Below, one piece after another: positions 17,309 to 25,253 of a stretch of 46,389 bases of DNA (its first letter is position 1; each line of letters starts with the position of its first letter). The stretch spans positions 1 through 46,389 of the forward strand of contig JACKCC010000030.1 in NCBI GenBank assembly GCA_020634245.1. The letters are read 5' to 3'. Source of the DNA: Ardenticatenaceae bacterium. GTDB taxonomy: Bacteria; Chloroflexota; Anaerolineae; Promineifilales; Promineifilaceae. Under the pieces are notes generated by a model, which was given only the letters and a program-made list of their open reading frames with translations, made no database searches and was not told the origin of the DNA. A program made the position numbers and the translations under genes.

Positions 17309-19384
17309 ATGAGCGATACATTAAGCGGCAAAACCATTGGAAAATACGAAATAGTCGAGAAGATTGGGCGCGGCGGCATGGCCGAGGTCTACAAAGGGTA
17401 TCAGAAAAACCTGGATCGCTATGTAGCCATCAAGCTGATGCATTCCTTCCTCATTTCCGAGCAGGATTTCCTAAAAAGATTCCAACAAGAAGCCCGCGCC
17501 ATGGCGGCGCTGAATCATCCTAACATTGTCGGTGTTTATGATTTTGACCAGTACCAGGAAGATACCTATTACCTGGTGATGGAATATGTCGATGGCGGCA
17601 CGTTAAAAGACAAATTGGAAACCCTGGCTAAAAACAAGGAACGTCTGCCATTGGAGACATCCGTCCGCATTGTGCGCGAAGTGGCCGATGCTCTGGCCTA
17701 TGCCCACCGCCGCAACATGGTCCACCGCGACATCAAACCGGCCAACATCATGCTGGATAAAGATACGGGGCGGGCGCTGCTAACCGATTTTGGCATCGTC
17801 AAACTGGTAGGCGGACAAACCATGGGGTATACGGCTACCGGCGCGCTTATTGGCACACCAGCTTATATGTCCCCGGAACAAGCCCTGGGGCAGTCGGGTG
17901 ACGAGCGCGTTGACATTTATTCGCTGGGCGTTTTACTGTTCCAAATGGTGACCGGCCAGCTTCCTTATGAAGCTGATACGCCGCTGGCCGTGGTGATGAA
18001 GCATGTCAATTCGCCCACGCCCATGCCCATTTCCTTCAATCCTGACATTCCCGATGCGCTGCAAGCTATCATTCTCAAAGCGATGGCCAAGATTCCGGAG
18101 GATCGTTATGCAACGGCCGATGAACTGGCAGCAGCCTTGCGCCGGATTGATTTGTCGGCCCCACCGCCGCCCAAGAAGGTTGCTGATAGTTCCTCAACCA
18201 TCGCTGCCACGCAGCTTGTGCCGCCAGAAATAGCTGAACTTGACAAACCGTCGCAATTTCCGACAATGCCTAAATCCAAGGCCGCTTCTTCACAACCGGC
18301 GCAGCCTATTGCGTTGTCCAGCCAGCCACCGGCCGCCGCCAAACGATCACCCTGGTTGTACGCCGGAATTGCGGCTGTGCTGCTTCTAGTTGTAGTAGGC
18401 GGTATTTTTGCCTTAAACGGCCGTAACAAAACCAACCCTACTCCCACTATACCGGCTGTTGCTGAGATTGCCACAGACACAGCTACGCCCAAATCGACGG
18501 CCGTTTCTACAACAGCACCCCAAGACACGCCTGACGTAGTGGCAACGGCCGTTGCCGCCATTGCTTTAACCGAAACCGCCAAACCGACGCAAACGGCCGT
18601 GCCCACCAACACGCCCACGCCAACCAAAGCCCCCACACCCAATGCCACCCTCGACTTCTTGTCAAACTGCACACTGGACGTTGAACTGGTCAATTCCTAC
18701 GCTTACCAGACCCAAACCTCCAGTTTCGCTCCGGTTGGCGTCACCTTCCCCATGAGCTGGATCCTGCGCAACAGCGGCACCTGCCCCTGGCCAGCCGATT
18801 CACAATGGGCTTACATAGAAGGCGAAGAGTTAGGCTTTGATGAACCCGTCACATTAGAAAATGACGTGCCAGCGGCAACAGAAATCACCTTAACGGCCAA
18901 CTTAAAAGCACCGGCTACGGCCGACGAGTATGAAAGCATCTGGCAGCTTTCCGATGTCGATGGTAATCCCATCGGTAATCCTATCACATTTAGTATCACA
19001 GCTTACATTCCGCCCACGGCTACACCCAGAGCCACCAACACGCCGGCTGCACCGGCAGCCACACCAACCTCCGAGCAAGAGATCGTCGAACTCAACTACG
19101 CCTTTGAAATCCAAAGCTGCGAATACGTCGGCTCCGATTGGCGCTGCCGGGTACGCCTGACCCCATACGGCGGCGGCGGTGGTCCTTACACGATGTTTAT
19201 TTTCCTCAATCCGATTGTGGAATTACGCAACCAGTTCAGTTACGATTATTTTGTTCAGGCTCGCCGTTGTGCCGCCTGGAACACAGAAATCAAGGTCATC
19301 GACGAAGCGACATCGCTGGAATTTTCGCGTAATTTGTACGTTGACCCCGACAATTACATCCCCGGCGGCTGTACGCTGCCGTAA
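17309..19384 (+). CDS. Transmembrane Ser/Thr protein kinase with NBR1-Ig-like domain
   Basis: A 691-residue paralogue of the preceding kinase. The catalytic domains align almost without gaps (IGRGGMAEVYKGY, Lys42, HRD Asp141, DFG Asp160, GTPAYMSPEQALGQSG). The membrane helix lies at about 349-368. The outer part differs: a Thr/Pro linker, then an Ig-like domain of the NBR1 central type (FPMSWILRNSGTCPWP, GEELGFDEPVTLENDVPA, about 465-565), a second linker, and a C-terminal Cys-containing domain (QSCEYVGSDWRCRVRL). The ATG at 17309 is preferred over the one at 17264 by alignment with its neighbour. The pair looks like a tandem duplication followed by exchange of sensor domains. Both linkers keep the pattern DTPDxxATAVAxI. 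Confidence 0.92.
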   Translation: MSDTLSGKTIGKYEIVEKIGRGGMAEVYKGYQKNLDRYVAIKLMHSFLISEQDFLKRFQQEARAMAALNHPNIVGVYDFDQYQEDTYYLVMEYVDGGTLKDKLETLAKNKERLPLETSVRIVREVADALAYAHRRNMVHRDIKPANIMLDKDTGRALLTDFGIVKLVGGQTMGYTATGALIGTPAYMSPEQALGQSGDERVDIYSLGVLLFQMVTGQLPYEADTPLAVVMKHVNSPTPMPISFNPDIPDALQAIILKAMAKIPEDRYATADELAAALRRIDLSAPPPPKKVADSSSTIAATQLVPPEIAELDKPSQFPTMPKSKAASSQPAQPIALSSQPPAAAKRSPWLYAGIAAVLLLVVVGGIFALNGRNKTNPTPTIPAVAEIATDTATPKSTAVSTTAPQDTPDVVATAVAAIALTETAKPTQTAVPTNTPTPTKAPTPNATLDFLSNCTLDVELVNSYAYQTQTSSFAPVGVTFPMSWILRNSGTCPWPADSQWAYIEGEELGFDEPVTLENDVPAATEITLTANLKAPATADEYESIWQLSDVDGNPIGNPITFSITAYIPPTATPRATNTPAAPAATPTSEQEIVELNYAFEIQSCEYVGSDWRCRVRLTPYGGGGGPYTMFIFLNPIVELRNQFSYDYFVQARRCAAWNTEIKVIDEATSLEFSRNLYVDPDNYIPGGCTLP

Positions 19385-19391
19385 TCATTCA

Positions 19392-19435
19392 GAGATTAGA
19401 GACTGAAGATTGGTGAATCTCCAGTCTCTAATCTC
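19392..19435. repeat. Hairpin between convergent genes
   Basis: Perfect 14-base arms GAGATTAGAGACTG (19392-19405) and CAGTCTCTAATCTC (19422-19435) with a 16-base loop that is itself partly self-complementary. There is no T-run on either strand, so it is better called a repeat or stem-loop than a classical terminator. Confidence 0.7.
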
Positions 19436-19446
19436 AAATCCTTCAT

Positions 19447-20505
19447 CTACCGCAAAACCACCTCTGTCCAGGCATCAATCCAGGCTTCACGATTGGTGTC
19501 GATTTGTGCTGGATCAATTACGGCCGTTTCCCCCGGAACCTGTACCCAATCCACAAACGCCTGGGGCAGCACTGCCTTTTCGTTGGCCGGGAAGACAAAC
19601 ATATTCAGCGGAATATCCTCCTGGAACGGCTGGCTGAGCATGAAATCGACCCACTTTTCGGCCAACGCTCGATTTTTTGTACCTTTGAGGATGCCCACGA
19701 ACTCCACCTGGCGGAAACACATTCCCGGCGCTACCAGGCTGGCGCTTGGCGCTTCGGCTACTGGCGGATCAGCATAGATGAATTCGGCGGGCGGGCTGCT
19801 GGCATAGGAAACGACTAACGGCCGTTGTCCATCCCCAGCAACCGTAAATTGGCCGTAGTAGGCATCTTCCCAACCATTGGTCACCATCACCCCGTTGGCC
19901 CGCAAATTGGCCCAGTAATCGAGGAAATCATAGTCAGCATCCGTGCCAAATTCGGCAATGGTGGCCAGCATAAAAGCCAATCCGGGACTGGATGTGGCCG
20001 GATTTTCCACCACCAGCAAATCCTGGTAGGCAGGGTCGGTTAAATCGGCCAGCGAAGCGGGTAAAGGCAGGCCGGATTCAGCAAACCACGCCTTATCATA
20101 ATTCAGGCAGACATCGCCGTAATCCACCGGCAGCAAACGATTGCTGTCGTCCAAAATGAGCGCCGGGTTCACGTTGGCCAGCGCCGGGGATTGGTACGAC
20201 TCGAAAATGTCGGCGGCCAGCGCCCGGCTCATGAAGGTGTTGTCCACGCCATAAAAAACGTCAGCCAGCGGATTGCCTTTGGCCAAAATTGCCTGATTCA
20301 GCGCCGCGCCGGCATCGCCGGAGGGCAGTGTTACGACGGTGACGCCCTGTGCTTCTTCGAAGGCAGCTATCGTTTCCTCGCTAATCGAAAAGCTGTCATG
20401 AGTCATCACAGTCAGCGTCGCCGGTTCAACCGGTTGGCTGCCACAAGCGGCTAAAGTCAACAAACCAACTAACAAACTAAGCATCAAACCTATTGTTTTT
20501 TTCAT
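19447..20505 (-). CDS. thiB: Thiamine ABC transporter substrate-binding lipoprotein
   Basis: A 352-residue extracellular solute-binding protein of the TbpA/ThiB type. The signal peptide ends in the lipobox LAAC (Cys21). The body opens with LTVMTHDSFSISEETIAAFE, the usual opening of thiamine-binding proteins, and has VDYGDVCLNYDKAWF and LLVVENPATSSPGLAFMLAT further on. The thiamine assignment rests on this pattern and on the gene lying 19 bases downstream of thiamine pyrophosphokinase under a TPP riboswitch. The permease and ATPase are not in the window, so the transporter must be completed elsewhere. The start is ATG with AAGGAAA upstream. Confidence 0.9.
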   Translation of the reverse strand: MKKTIGLMLSLLVGLLTLAACGSQPVEPATLTVMTHDSFSISEETIAAFEEAQGVTVVTLPSGDAGAALNQAILAKGNPLADVFYGVDNTFMSRALAADIFESYQSPALANVNPALILDDSNRLLPVDYGDVCLNYDKAWFAESGLPLPASLADLTDPAYQDLLVVENPATSSPGLAFMLATIAEFGTDADYDFLDYWANLRANGVMVTNGWEDAYYGQFTVAGDGQRPLVVSYASSPPAEFIYADPPVAEAPSASLVAPGMCFRQVEFVGILKGTKNRALAEKWVDFMLSQPFQEDIPLNMFVFPANEKAVLPQAFVDWVQVPGETAVIDPAQIDTNREAWIDAWTEVVLR

Positions 20506-20524
20506 CTCAATTTCCTTTCACGTT

Positions 20525-21169
20525 TCACGCATCACGTTTCACGCCATGTATGCATAATAAACGGCCGTTCCCCACCACCACCTCAGCTACATCCCCTGCC
20601 ATCACATTGCTGACGCCGCGCGCCGGGCCAAAAGCCAGTGTTTCATCCACCAGCGGCCACTGCAAACCAGTTGTCGCCTCGATTTGCACGTTGCCGCCCA
20701 GCGGAATGAGCGAGACGGTATCACCGGCAGCGCCGTAAATTTCCGTTGAATCGGTCACCAGCCACGCTTTTTCGCGCTCGGTGACCAGGACAATACGTCG
20801 TTGATCCAGCGGCGGATATGCCAACAGGATGATGTTAGCCAGCGTCTGATCCAGCCGCCCGCCCAGTGCGCCAAACAGAAAAATCTCGTCATCGTAGCGG
20901 GAGGCAGCCAGGAGCAAGGCCAGTTCCAGGTCGGTCTCATCTTTGGCCGGGGGATGTTCCACAAATTCAGTAGCGGCGGCTTCCAGCCACGGCCGTATCC
21001 CTTCCGGCAGCGAATCCATGTCACCCACAATTACATCCGGCGGCTGGCCCAGCGCCCGCAAATGGCGCGTCCCCCCGTCGGCAGCAATGATGGCGGCGGT
21101 GTGGGAAAGGTACGGCCGTATCCATGCCACATCCTCAATAATTCCATTGGCAAAAACCAAAACTGCCAT
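20525..21169 (-). CDS. thiN: Thiamine pyrophosphokinase
   Basis: A 214-residue thiamine pyrophosphokinase (thiamine + ATP to thiamine diphosphate + AMP). Recognisable are MAVLVFANGIIEDVAWIRPY, IIAADGGTRHLRALG (substrate-site Asp), PDVIVGDMDSLPEG, PAKDETDLELAL (the conserved KDxTD-type motif) and FLFGALGGRLDQTLANI. The correct start is ATG at 21169, with GGAGG at 21175-21179. The longer frame to 21241 translates a TTGCAA repeat and is rejected. It is the first gene behind the riboswitch and should be repressed when TPP is abundant. Confidence 0.93.
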   Translation of the reverse strand: MAVLVFANGIIEDVAWIRPYLSHTAAIIAADGGTRHLRALGQPPDVIVGDMDSLPEGIRPWLEAAATEFVEHPPAKDETDLELALLLAASRYDDEIFLFGALGGRLDQTLANIILLAYPPLDQRRIVLVTEREKAWLVTDSTEIYGAAGDTVSLIPLGGNVQIEATTGLQWPLVDETLAFGPARGVSNVMAGDVAEVVVGNGRLLCIHGVKRDA

Positions 21170-21188
21170 GTTTACCTCCAAAAACAGG

Positions 21189-21298
21189 GTTGCAAAGTTG
21201 CAGAGTTGCAAGGTTGCAATGCCACTTTGCAACTTTGCCACATTGCAACTTTGTTACTTTGCTGTGGCCGGTCTCCCGACCGCGCCACCTGCCACCTT
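21189..21298. repeat. TTGCAA/AACTTTGC short-word repeat cluster
   Basis: Runs of TTGCAAAGTTGCAGAGTTGC followed by the complementary ACTTTGCAACTTTGCC, then CACCTTGCAAC near 21290, form an inverted, low-complexity repeat in the thiN leader, downstream of the riboswitch terminator. Confidence 0.65.
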
Positions 21299-21300
21299 GC

Positions 21301-21326
21301 AACAAAAAACCACCCTTCCGGGTGGC
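21301..21326 (-). terminator. Riboswitch-associated terminator
   Basis: On the minus strand CCACCC-GGAA-GGGTGG is followed by TTTTTTG (plus positions 21310-21325 for the stem). It lies directly 3' of the TPP aptamer and before thiN, as expected for a transcription-terminating expression platform. Confidence 0.88.
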
Positions 21327-21339
21327 TGAAAAACAGATT

Positions 21340-21437
21340 GGTGGCTATTCCTCCGCCGGCATTACCCGGATCAGGTTTGCAGGTCCGTGACGAAACCGGT
21401 CACGCTCTCAGCCGGGCTTACCCCAGCTCCCTGTAGA
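21340..21437 (-). ncRNA. TPP riboswitch (THI element)
   Basis: On the minus strand the conserved blocks appear in order: GGGAGCTGGGG, then GGCTGAGAG (21405-21411 and flanks), a short variable P3-like stem (GTGACCGGTTTCGTCAC), then CCTGATCCGGGTAATGCC with GGCGGAGGAA (21348-21375). These match the thiamine-diphosphate aptamer. It is followed by a terminator and then by thiN and thiB, so TPP binding should shut down synthesis and uptake together. Confidence 0.95.
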
Positions 21438-21456
21438 CTATGTGATTATGATTGAC

Positions 21457-21462
21457 ATTATA
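21457..21462 (-). promoter_or_regulatory. -10 box of the thiamine operon
   Basis: TATAAT on the minus strand lies about 20 bases upstream of the aptamer's first conserved bases. The position 17 bases further upstream (CTTGCA) is only a weak -35 match. Confidence 0.6.
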
Positions 21463-21623
21463 CGAGGAGGCGGCAAGTTTGCAAGTGGCAGGGTGGCAAT
21501 TAATCACCCATTCACCCCTGCTCCCCTTCACCCCCGCTCCCCTGCCCATTGCCTCGATGATTGAGTTCAGGTAATCTTCTGCCCCAATCTGGCAGCCCCA
21601 GAAACCAAAATCTAGGAGTGAAT

Positions 21624-22196
21624 ATGAAACGACTTGTATTGTTGATGATTTTAGTAACGGCCGTCATCGCTGCCTGCGAAAGCGCCCCCGACCCCGATCA
21701 GGAGATAACCAGCTTCTCATTTGATTTAACCTGCAAAGGGACCGGCCTGACCAAAGCCAACGCCTACCAGCCGGGCGACGGCATCAATCAGGCGATTGTG
21801 ATGAGCGACAGCACCATCGGCGACCAGTACGACGAGTACACCCAACGGTTCAACCGCGATATGCCCGAAGCGTGGTTTCCCCAAATTGTCGATGGCACGT
21901 TTGTTTACGACCAGGTGGAGTTGGTGCTGTGTGTTCACAGAACGGCCGTTGAACCGGTCAACCTCCCCTGCGACTTTGAAGACGGCTACAGCATCCAGGT
22001 ACACAACGCCACCTACGAGCTGACCCTGCGCGACCCGCAAACGGCGGCCATTATTGACCAGCAAACGGTCACCAACCAGGGAAGCTGTCCGGCCATGTTC
22101 TCCATCTTCACCGAAGGCCAAAAGCAGCAAGACCAGTTTGCCGACGTGGAAGACAGCCAGATTCAGGCGTTAATTGAATCGTATGTGACGCAGTAG
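21624..22196 (+). CDS. Small predicted lipoprotein, unknown function
   Basis: A 190-residue protein with a signal peptide and lipobox IAAC (Cys18). The mature part has four cysteines (LTCKG, VLCVHR, LPCDF, GSCPAM), which could form disulfides outside the membrane. No family is recognised. The start is the ATG at 21624, with AGGAG at proper spacing; the frame to 21561 lacks a ribosome site. It stands alone between the divergent thiamine operon and the convergent HerA operon. Confidence 0.8.
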   Translation: MKRLVLLMILVTAVIAACESAPDPDQEITSFSFDLTCKGTGLTKANAYQPGDGINQAIVMSDSTIGDQYDEYTQRFNRDMPEAWFPQIVDGTFVYDQVELVLCVHRTAVEPVNLPCDFEDGYSIQVHNATYELTLRDPQTAAIIDQQTVTNQGSCPAMFSIFTEGQKQQDQFADVEDSQIQALIESYVTQ

Positions 22197-22333
22197 GCAA
22201 AGGGGGGAGCCGGTTAACAATCAACAGTTAACGGAAAACTGCCATTTCCCAACAATTTCATCTAGCTAAGCAAAAAGGCACGGACACTAGCCCCGGCATC
22301 TGAGAGAATACCATGCCGCAGCAAAAGAGGACT

Positions 22334-24100
22334 CTAAATGTTTTTAAACAATTGTTTTTGAACTATCAAATTGTTTTCTTGCATAAAGTCTTCCGCCTTG
22401 TTGAAAGCGTTTAGAAAAAGTGGCGTTCCAGAAAAAGATAAAGGAGAAACTGGCCCAATCGTCATAAACGAGTATTCACGTGAAGCAACGTCAAATGACG
22501 AGTGTGGGTCACGGAACAACTTATAAAGTTCTAAAGCTTTACTACGTCCACCGACTAAATTACCTAAAGCTTGAAGTTCAGTTCCCATACCCAAACCAAA
22601 GCCAAAAAAGAAGATTCGTAACTGCTGGACGATTTCCCGGTGAAGGCTTGAGAGAGTTTGGGAGATGAACATCCAGCCAACCCCGTATTTTCGAGTCGTC
22701 CTAACCGCGTCAATGTAAATATTACGCACCTGTCGCTCATAATCGTTGCTTGGGTTCTCTGCGGGTGCAAGGCGATGTGCTTCGTCCATGATAACAAGCG
22801 TGTTCAGGTTTTGCTTTTGCGCGTATGTTCTTTCAGCAGAATAACGTATTCCCTCCAACAAGCGTTTGATGACCAAAGCCTGGATGGTCTCATTCCAAAA
22901 CAGGCCTGATGCTTTTTCTGCGGAGAGATCAACAATGATTAACGGCCGTTTCTGCTTTTTCAGGTCAAACAAGTCGGTAAGCACGCTTTCAATAGTACGT
23001 GCACCTGGGCGATCTCGACGAAACAATTGTGCCACTGGCAACCAATAAGATTGATAGAATTCATTGGAATCCGCAACTTCATAAACTGACTGGAAACGTT
23101 CTCTGGAACTCTGAGTACGATAAAATATCTTCTGTACTGTGTCTTGACCTAGTAATTGCCATGCTACATCAAATGACTGTTTTGTATGAAGAGATTCCAA
23201 CGTCACTTTCTTTTTCTTTAACTCATCAACCAATTTATTAGAGGCCAATTCCCTATTTTCACCTTTTGGGATTGTAAGCTGTTCAAAAAAACCAGATTCA
23301 TACAAAATTTGTGAAAACAGGTCCCATCTATCCAGGATCAAATCTTGAACTCCTAATGTCTTCACCGGTTTATCAAGAGTAATTAGAATGTCTTTCACTG
23401 GCAGTTTAAAACTGCCAAGTGCCCCTGTCCCAGAGACATCTTGCGCGAATTCTCCCTGTGGATCAATTACAAGAATCCCCATTTGCTTGTATCGTGCATA
23501 AGCCATCATAATCATTTTTGCCAGAACAGATTTACCAGAACCTGTCTTACCAAAGATTCCCAGGTGATAAGCTTCGCCAGCACCATCTGCTCCCCGGTCA
23601 AAATGCTTAAACCAGAGGGGCAGTTTTGGTTTGGAGCCGTAAACATGACCTAAATAGTAGATTTGATCCTTATAAGGCGATAATAATTCATCTAGCACCT
23701 CATCATCAGCCAGGTAAATTGACGTTCCCGTGGCAGGGACTGTACCTAAAATACTGGGCCGGTAACCACCATGGTTATCTGAAAAAACGGCGCTAACTAT
23801 CATTTCCCCCTGATGTGTATCTTGCCGTTCGCTAACAGCATCAACTTTGCCACGATGGCGAATGAGGCTACGCATAGTAGGGTCTTCATGCCACACATTC
23901 CGTAAGGTCACTTCAGTGATTTGCCCCAAAGAATAATGGAAAAGGCTGTCTTGCATATAACGGAAAAGGGCTAATTCACCAACCAGCTTTTTGTTTACCG
24001 AGCCAGCCATAATATCTAAAGCTAATTCAGCTGTTGAAGACGGTGAACCGATAACGCCGATACGTTCTGCTTTATCTACTAACTGGTTTAATTTTGACAT
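22334..24100 (-). CDS. herA: HerA-type hexameric ATPase / DNA translocase
   Basis: A 588-residue ATPase of the HerA/FtsK superfamily. An N-terminal HAS-barrel-like region (to about 165) precedes the Walker A GKTGSGKS (184-191). The acidic strand ILVIDPQGEF follows at 209-218, and a Walker B TLVIMDEAHRL lies near 437. GWMFISQTLSSLHREI is the sensor region. HerA forms a hexameric ring that pumps DNA and drives its partner nuclease NurA, encoded two bases upstream. The ATG at 24100 is preceded by GGGAG. The gene is AT-rich and holds only one octamer (22942). It is the last gene of a three-gene operon. In bacteria HerA-NurA pairs are often found in defence loci rather than in housekeeping repair. 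Confidence 0.9.
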   Translation of the reverse strand: MSKLNQLVDKAERIGVIGSPSSTAELALDIMAGSVNKKLVGELALFRYMQDSLFHYSLGQITEVTLRNVWHEDPTMRSLIRHRGKVDAVSERQDTHQGEMIVSAVFSDNHGGYRPSILGTVPATGTSIYLADDEVLDELLSPYKDQIYYLGHVYGSKPKLPLWFKHFDRGADGAGEAYHLGIFGKTGSGKSVLAKMIMMAYARYKQMGILVIDPQGEFAQDVSGTGALGSFKLPVKDILITLDKPVKTLGVQDLILDRWDLFSQILYESGFFEQLTIPKGENRELASNKLVDELKKKKVTLESLHTKQSFDVAWQLLGQDTVQKIFYRTQSSRERFQSVYEVADSNEFYQSYWLPVAQLFRRDRPGARTIESVLTDLFDLKKQKRPLIIVDLSAEKASGLFWNETIQALVIKRLLEGIRYSAERTYAQKQNLNTLVIMDEAHRLAPAENPSNDYERQVRNIYIDAVRTTRKYGVGWMFISQTLSSLHREIVQQLRIFFFGFGLGMGTELQALGNLVGGRSKALELYKLFRDPHSSFDVASREYSFMTIGPVSPLSFSGTPLFLNAFNKAEDFMQENNLIVQKQLFKNI

Positions 24101-24102
24101 TA

Positions 24103-25248
24103 CTATCTCCCTGATTCAGTACGATACCCATGTAAATTAGTGAAAACATCATCAATATTTCCATCATAATTTTCTGAGAGGTGTTGACTGGCAATTTGCC
24201 GGAAGGCCGGCACAGATTTTGATAAATGTTTTACCATACGATCTGCCATATAAAGCGGATAGGGCTCCATCATGGCAGCTACAGCACATTGATGCTTGAC
24301 GGCAGATAATGCGGTAGCTAATCTTGCTGGATTTAGGGCAATAGCCTGACTCATTTCAAGACGGAGAGCAGGCAACCACGAAGTTGGGCGATAATACACA
24401 ATCCTGACACCATTTAACAATCTGGTTATTTTTTCTACAAATTCAGTGGCTTTCTCTCTATATTCAGACGAAAGCCCATTTGTAGTAATGTGCCATTCAC
24501 TTTCAGGTTCTTTTATCGGTAAAGGTTCTGTATATTGTCCCGGTTCTAAAACAGAACTGAGGATGCCACGATCGTCGTATGAATTGGGCCACTGGAGTTG
24601 GTCACCAATTTCACGGCGCGTTGTGTATTTGGGCATGGCCAGCCAATAATGATCAGTTCGGCTGGCAGTTAAAATCTTGATATAAGCATCCAGATATGCA
24701 ACGATATTTGTTTGCAACTGCTGGGAAGCCTTTAATGTGGGGGCGGTTTGGAGTTTGCTAAGAGCCTGATTGAAAAAGATGGTTGGTGTGGTTAGCGAAC
24801 CATCAAGAAAAACAACGTCATGCGGCGCATTAATGGCCAATTGTAGCTCCATCCCCATCATAATCCCTCTCAAAATCGAGTTGGTATCAGGATGATGGGC
24901 TTCTGTATCAACATAAACCAGATGTTGGGGCTCAGGCCAGTATCTGTCCTCGGAAGGTGGCGTTAATCCTTCTACTGCCACAGCCCCACCTGCGATTAAA
25001 TCAATAGCCAGTAACCGTTCAATAGCAAATGCTCCATCAATGCCACAGCTTGTAGGCGTTTGCACATTGGGCAGGTATGTTTCATGTTTGACCAAACCGC
25101 TTGCCTGGAGCTGTTCGCGCCATATTTGTTTGTTTTCTTTCAGGTCGATGAATGTATTTAGCAATTCGCGACTGATTTGCTCTGTTCTATCTAAAATTTC
25201 TTGCACAAGTGATGCAGGTAGCTCTCTAAACGGATTGTCATCTGCCAT
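24103..25248 (-). CDS. nurA: NurA-family 5'-3' nuclease
   Basis: A 381-residue nuclease of the NurA family, the partner of HerA in DNA end resection. Key acidic residues are visible: Asp71 in CGIDGAF, Asp149 in VVFLDGSL, then Lys207 in YWLAMPKYTTRREI, the acidic DDRGILSSVLEPGQ and the C-terminal LRLEMSQ. These match the order of NurA catalytic and structural motifs. The sequence is somewhat longer than archaeal NurA, with an N-terminal helical part. It starts five bases after the DruA-like gene and ends two bases before herA, so the three proteins are probably made together. It contains no octamer copy, and its base composition resembles that of its two partners. Confidence 0.85.
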   Translation of the reverse strand: MADDNPFRELPASLVQEILDRTEQISRELLNTFIDLKENKQIWREQLQASGLVKHETYLPNVQTPTSCGIDGAFAIERLLAIDLIAGGAVAVEGLTPPSEDRYWPEPQHLVYVDTEAHHPDTNSILRGIMMGMELQLAINAPHDVVFLDGSLTTPTIFFNQALSKLQTAPTLKASQQLQTNIVAYLDAYIKILTASRTDHYWLAMPKYTTRREIGDQLQWPNSYDDRGILSSVLEPGQYTEPLPIKEPESEWHITTNGLSSEYREKATEFVEKITRLLNGVRIVYYRPTSWLPALRLEMSQAIALNPARLATALSAVKHQCAVAAMMEPYPLYMADRMVKHLSKSVPAFRQIASQHLSENYDGNIDDVFTNLHGYRTESGR

Positions 25249-25253
25249 CCTTA

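Noticed and set aside
19392..19435. Classical terminator between the second kinase and thiB
   Set aside because: The hairpin is strong, but neither strand has a T-run after it, so it is listed as a repeat.
21170..21241. N-terminal extension of thiamine pyrophosphokinase
   Set aside because: It translates the TTGCAA repeat, while a good GGAGG lies before the ATG at 21169.
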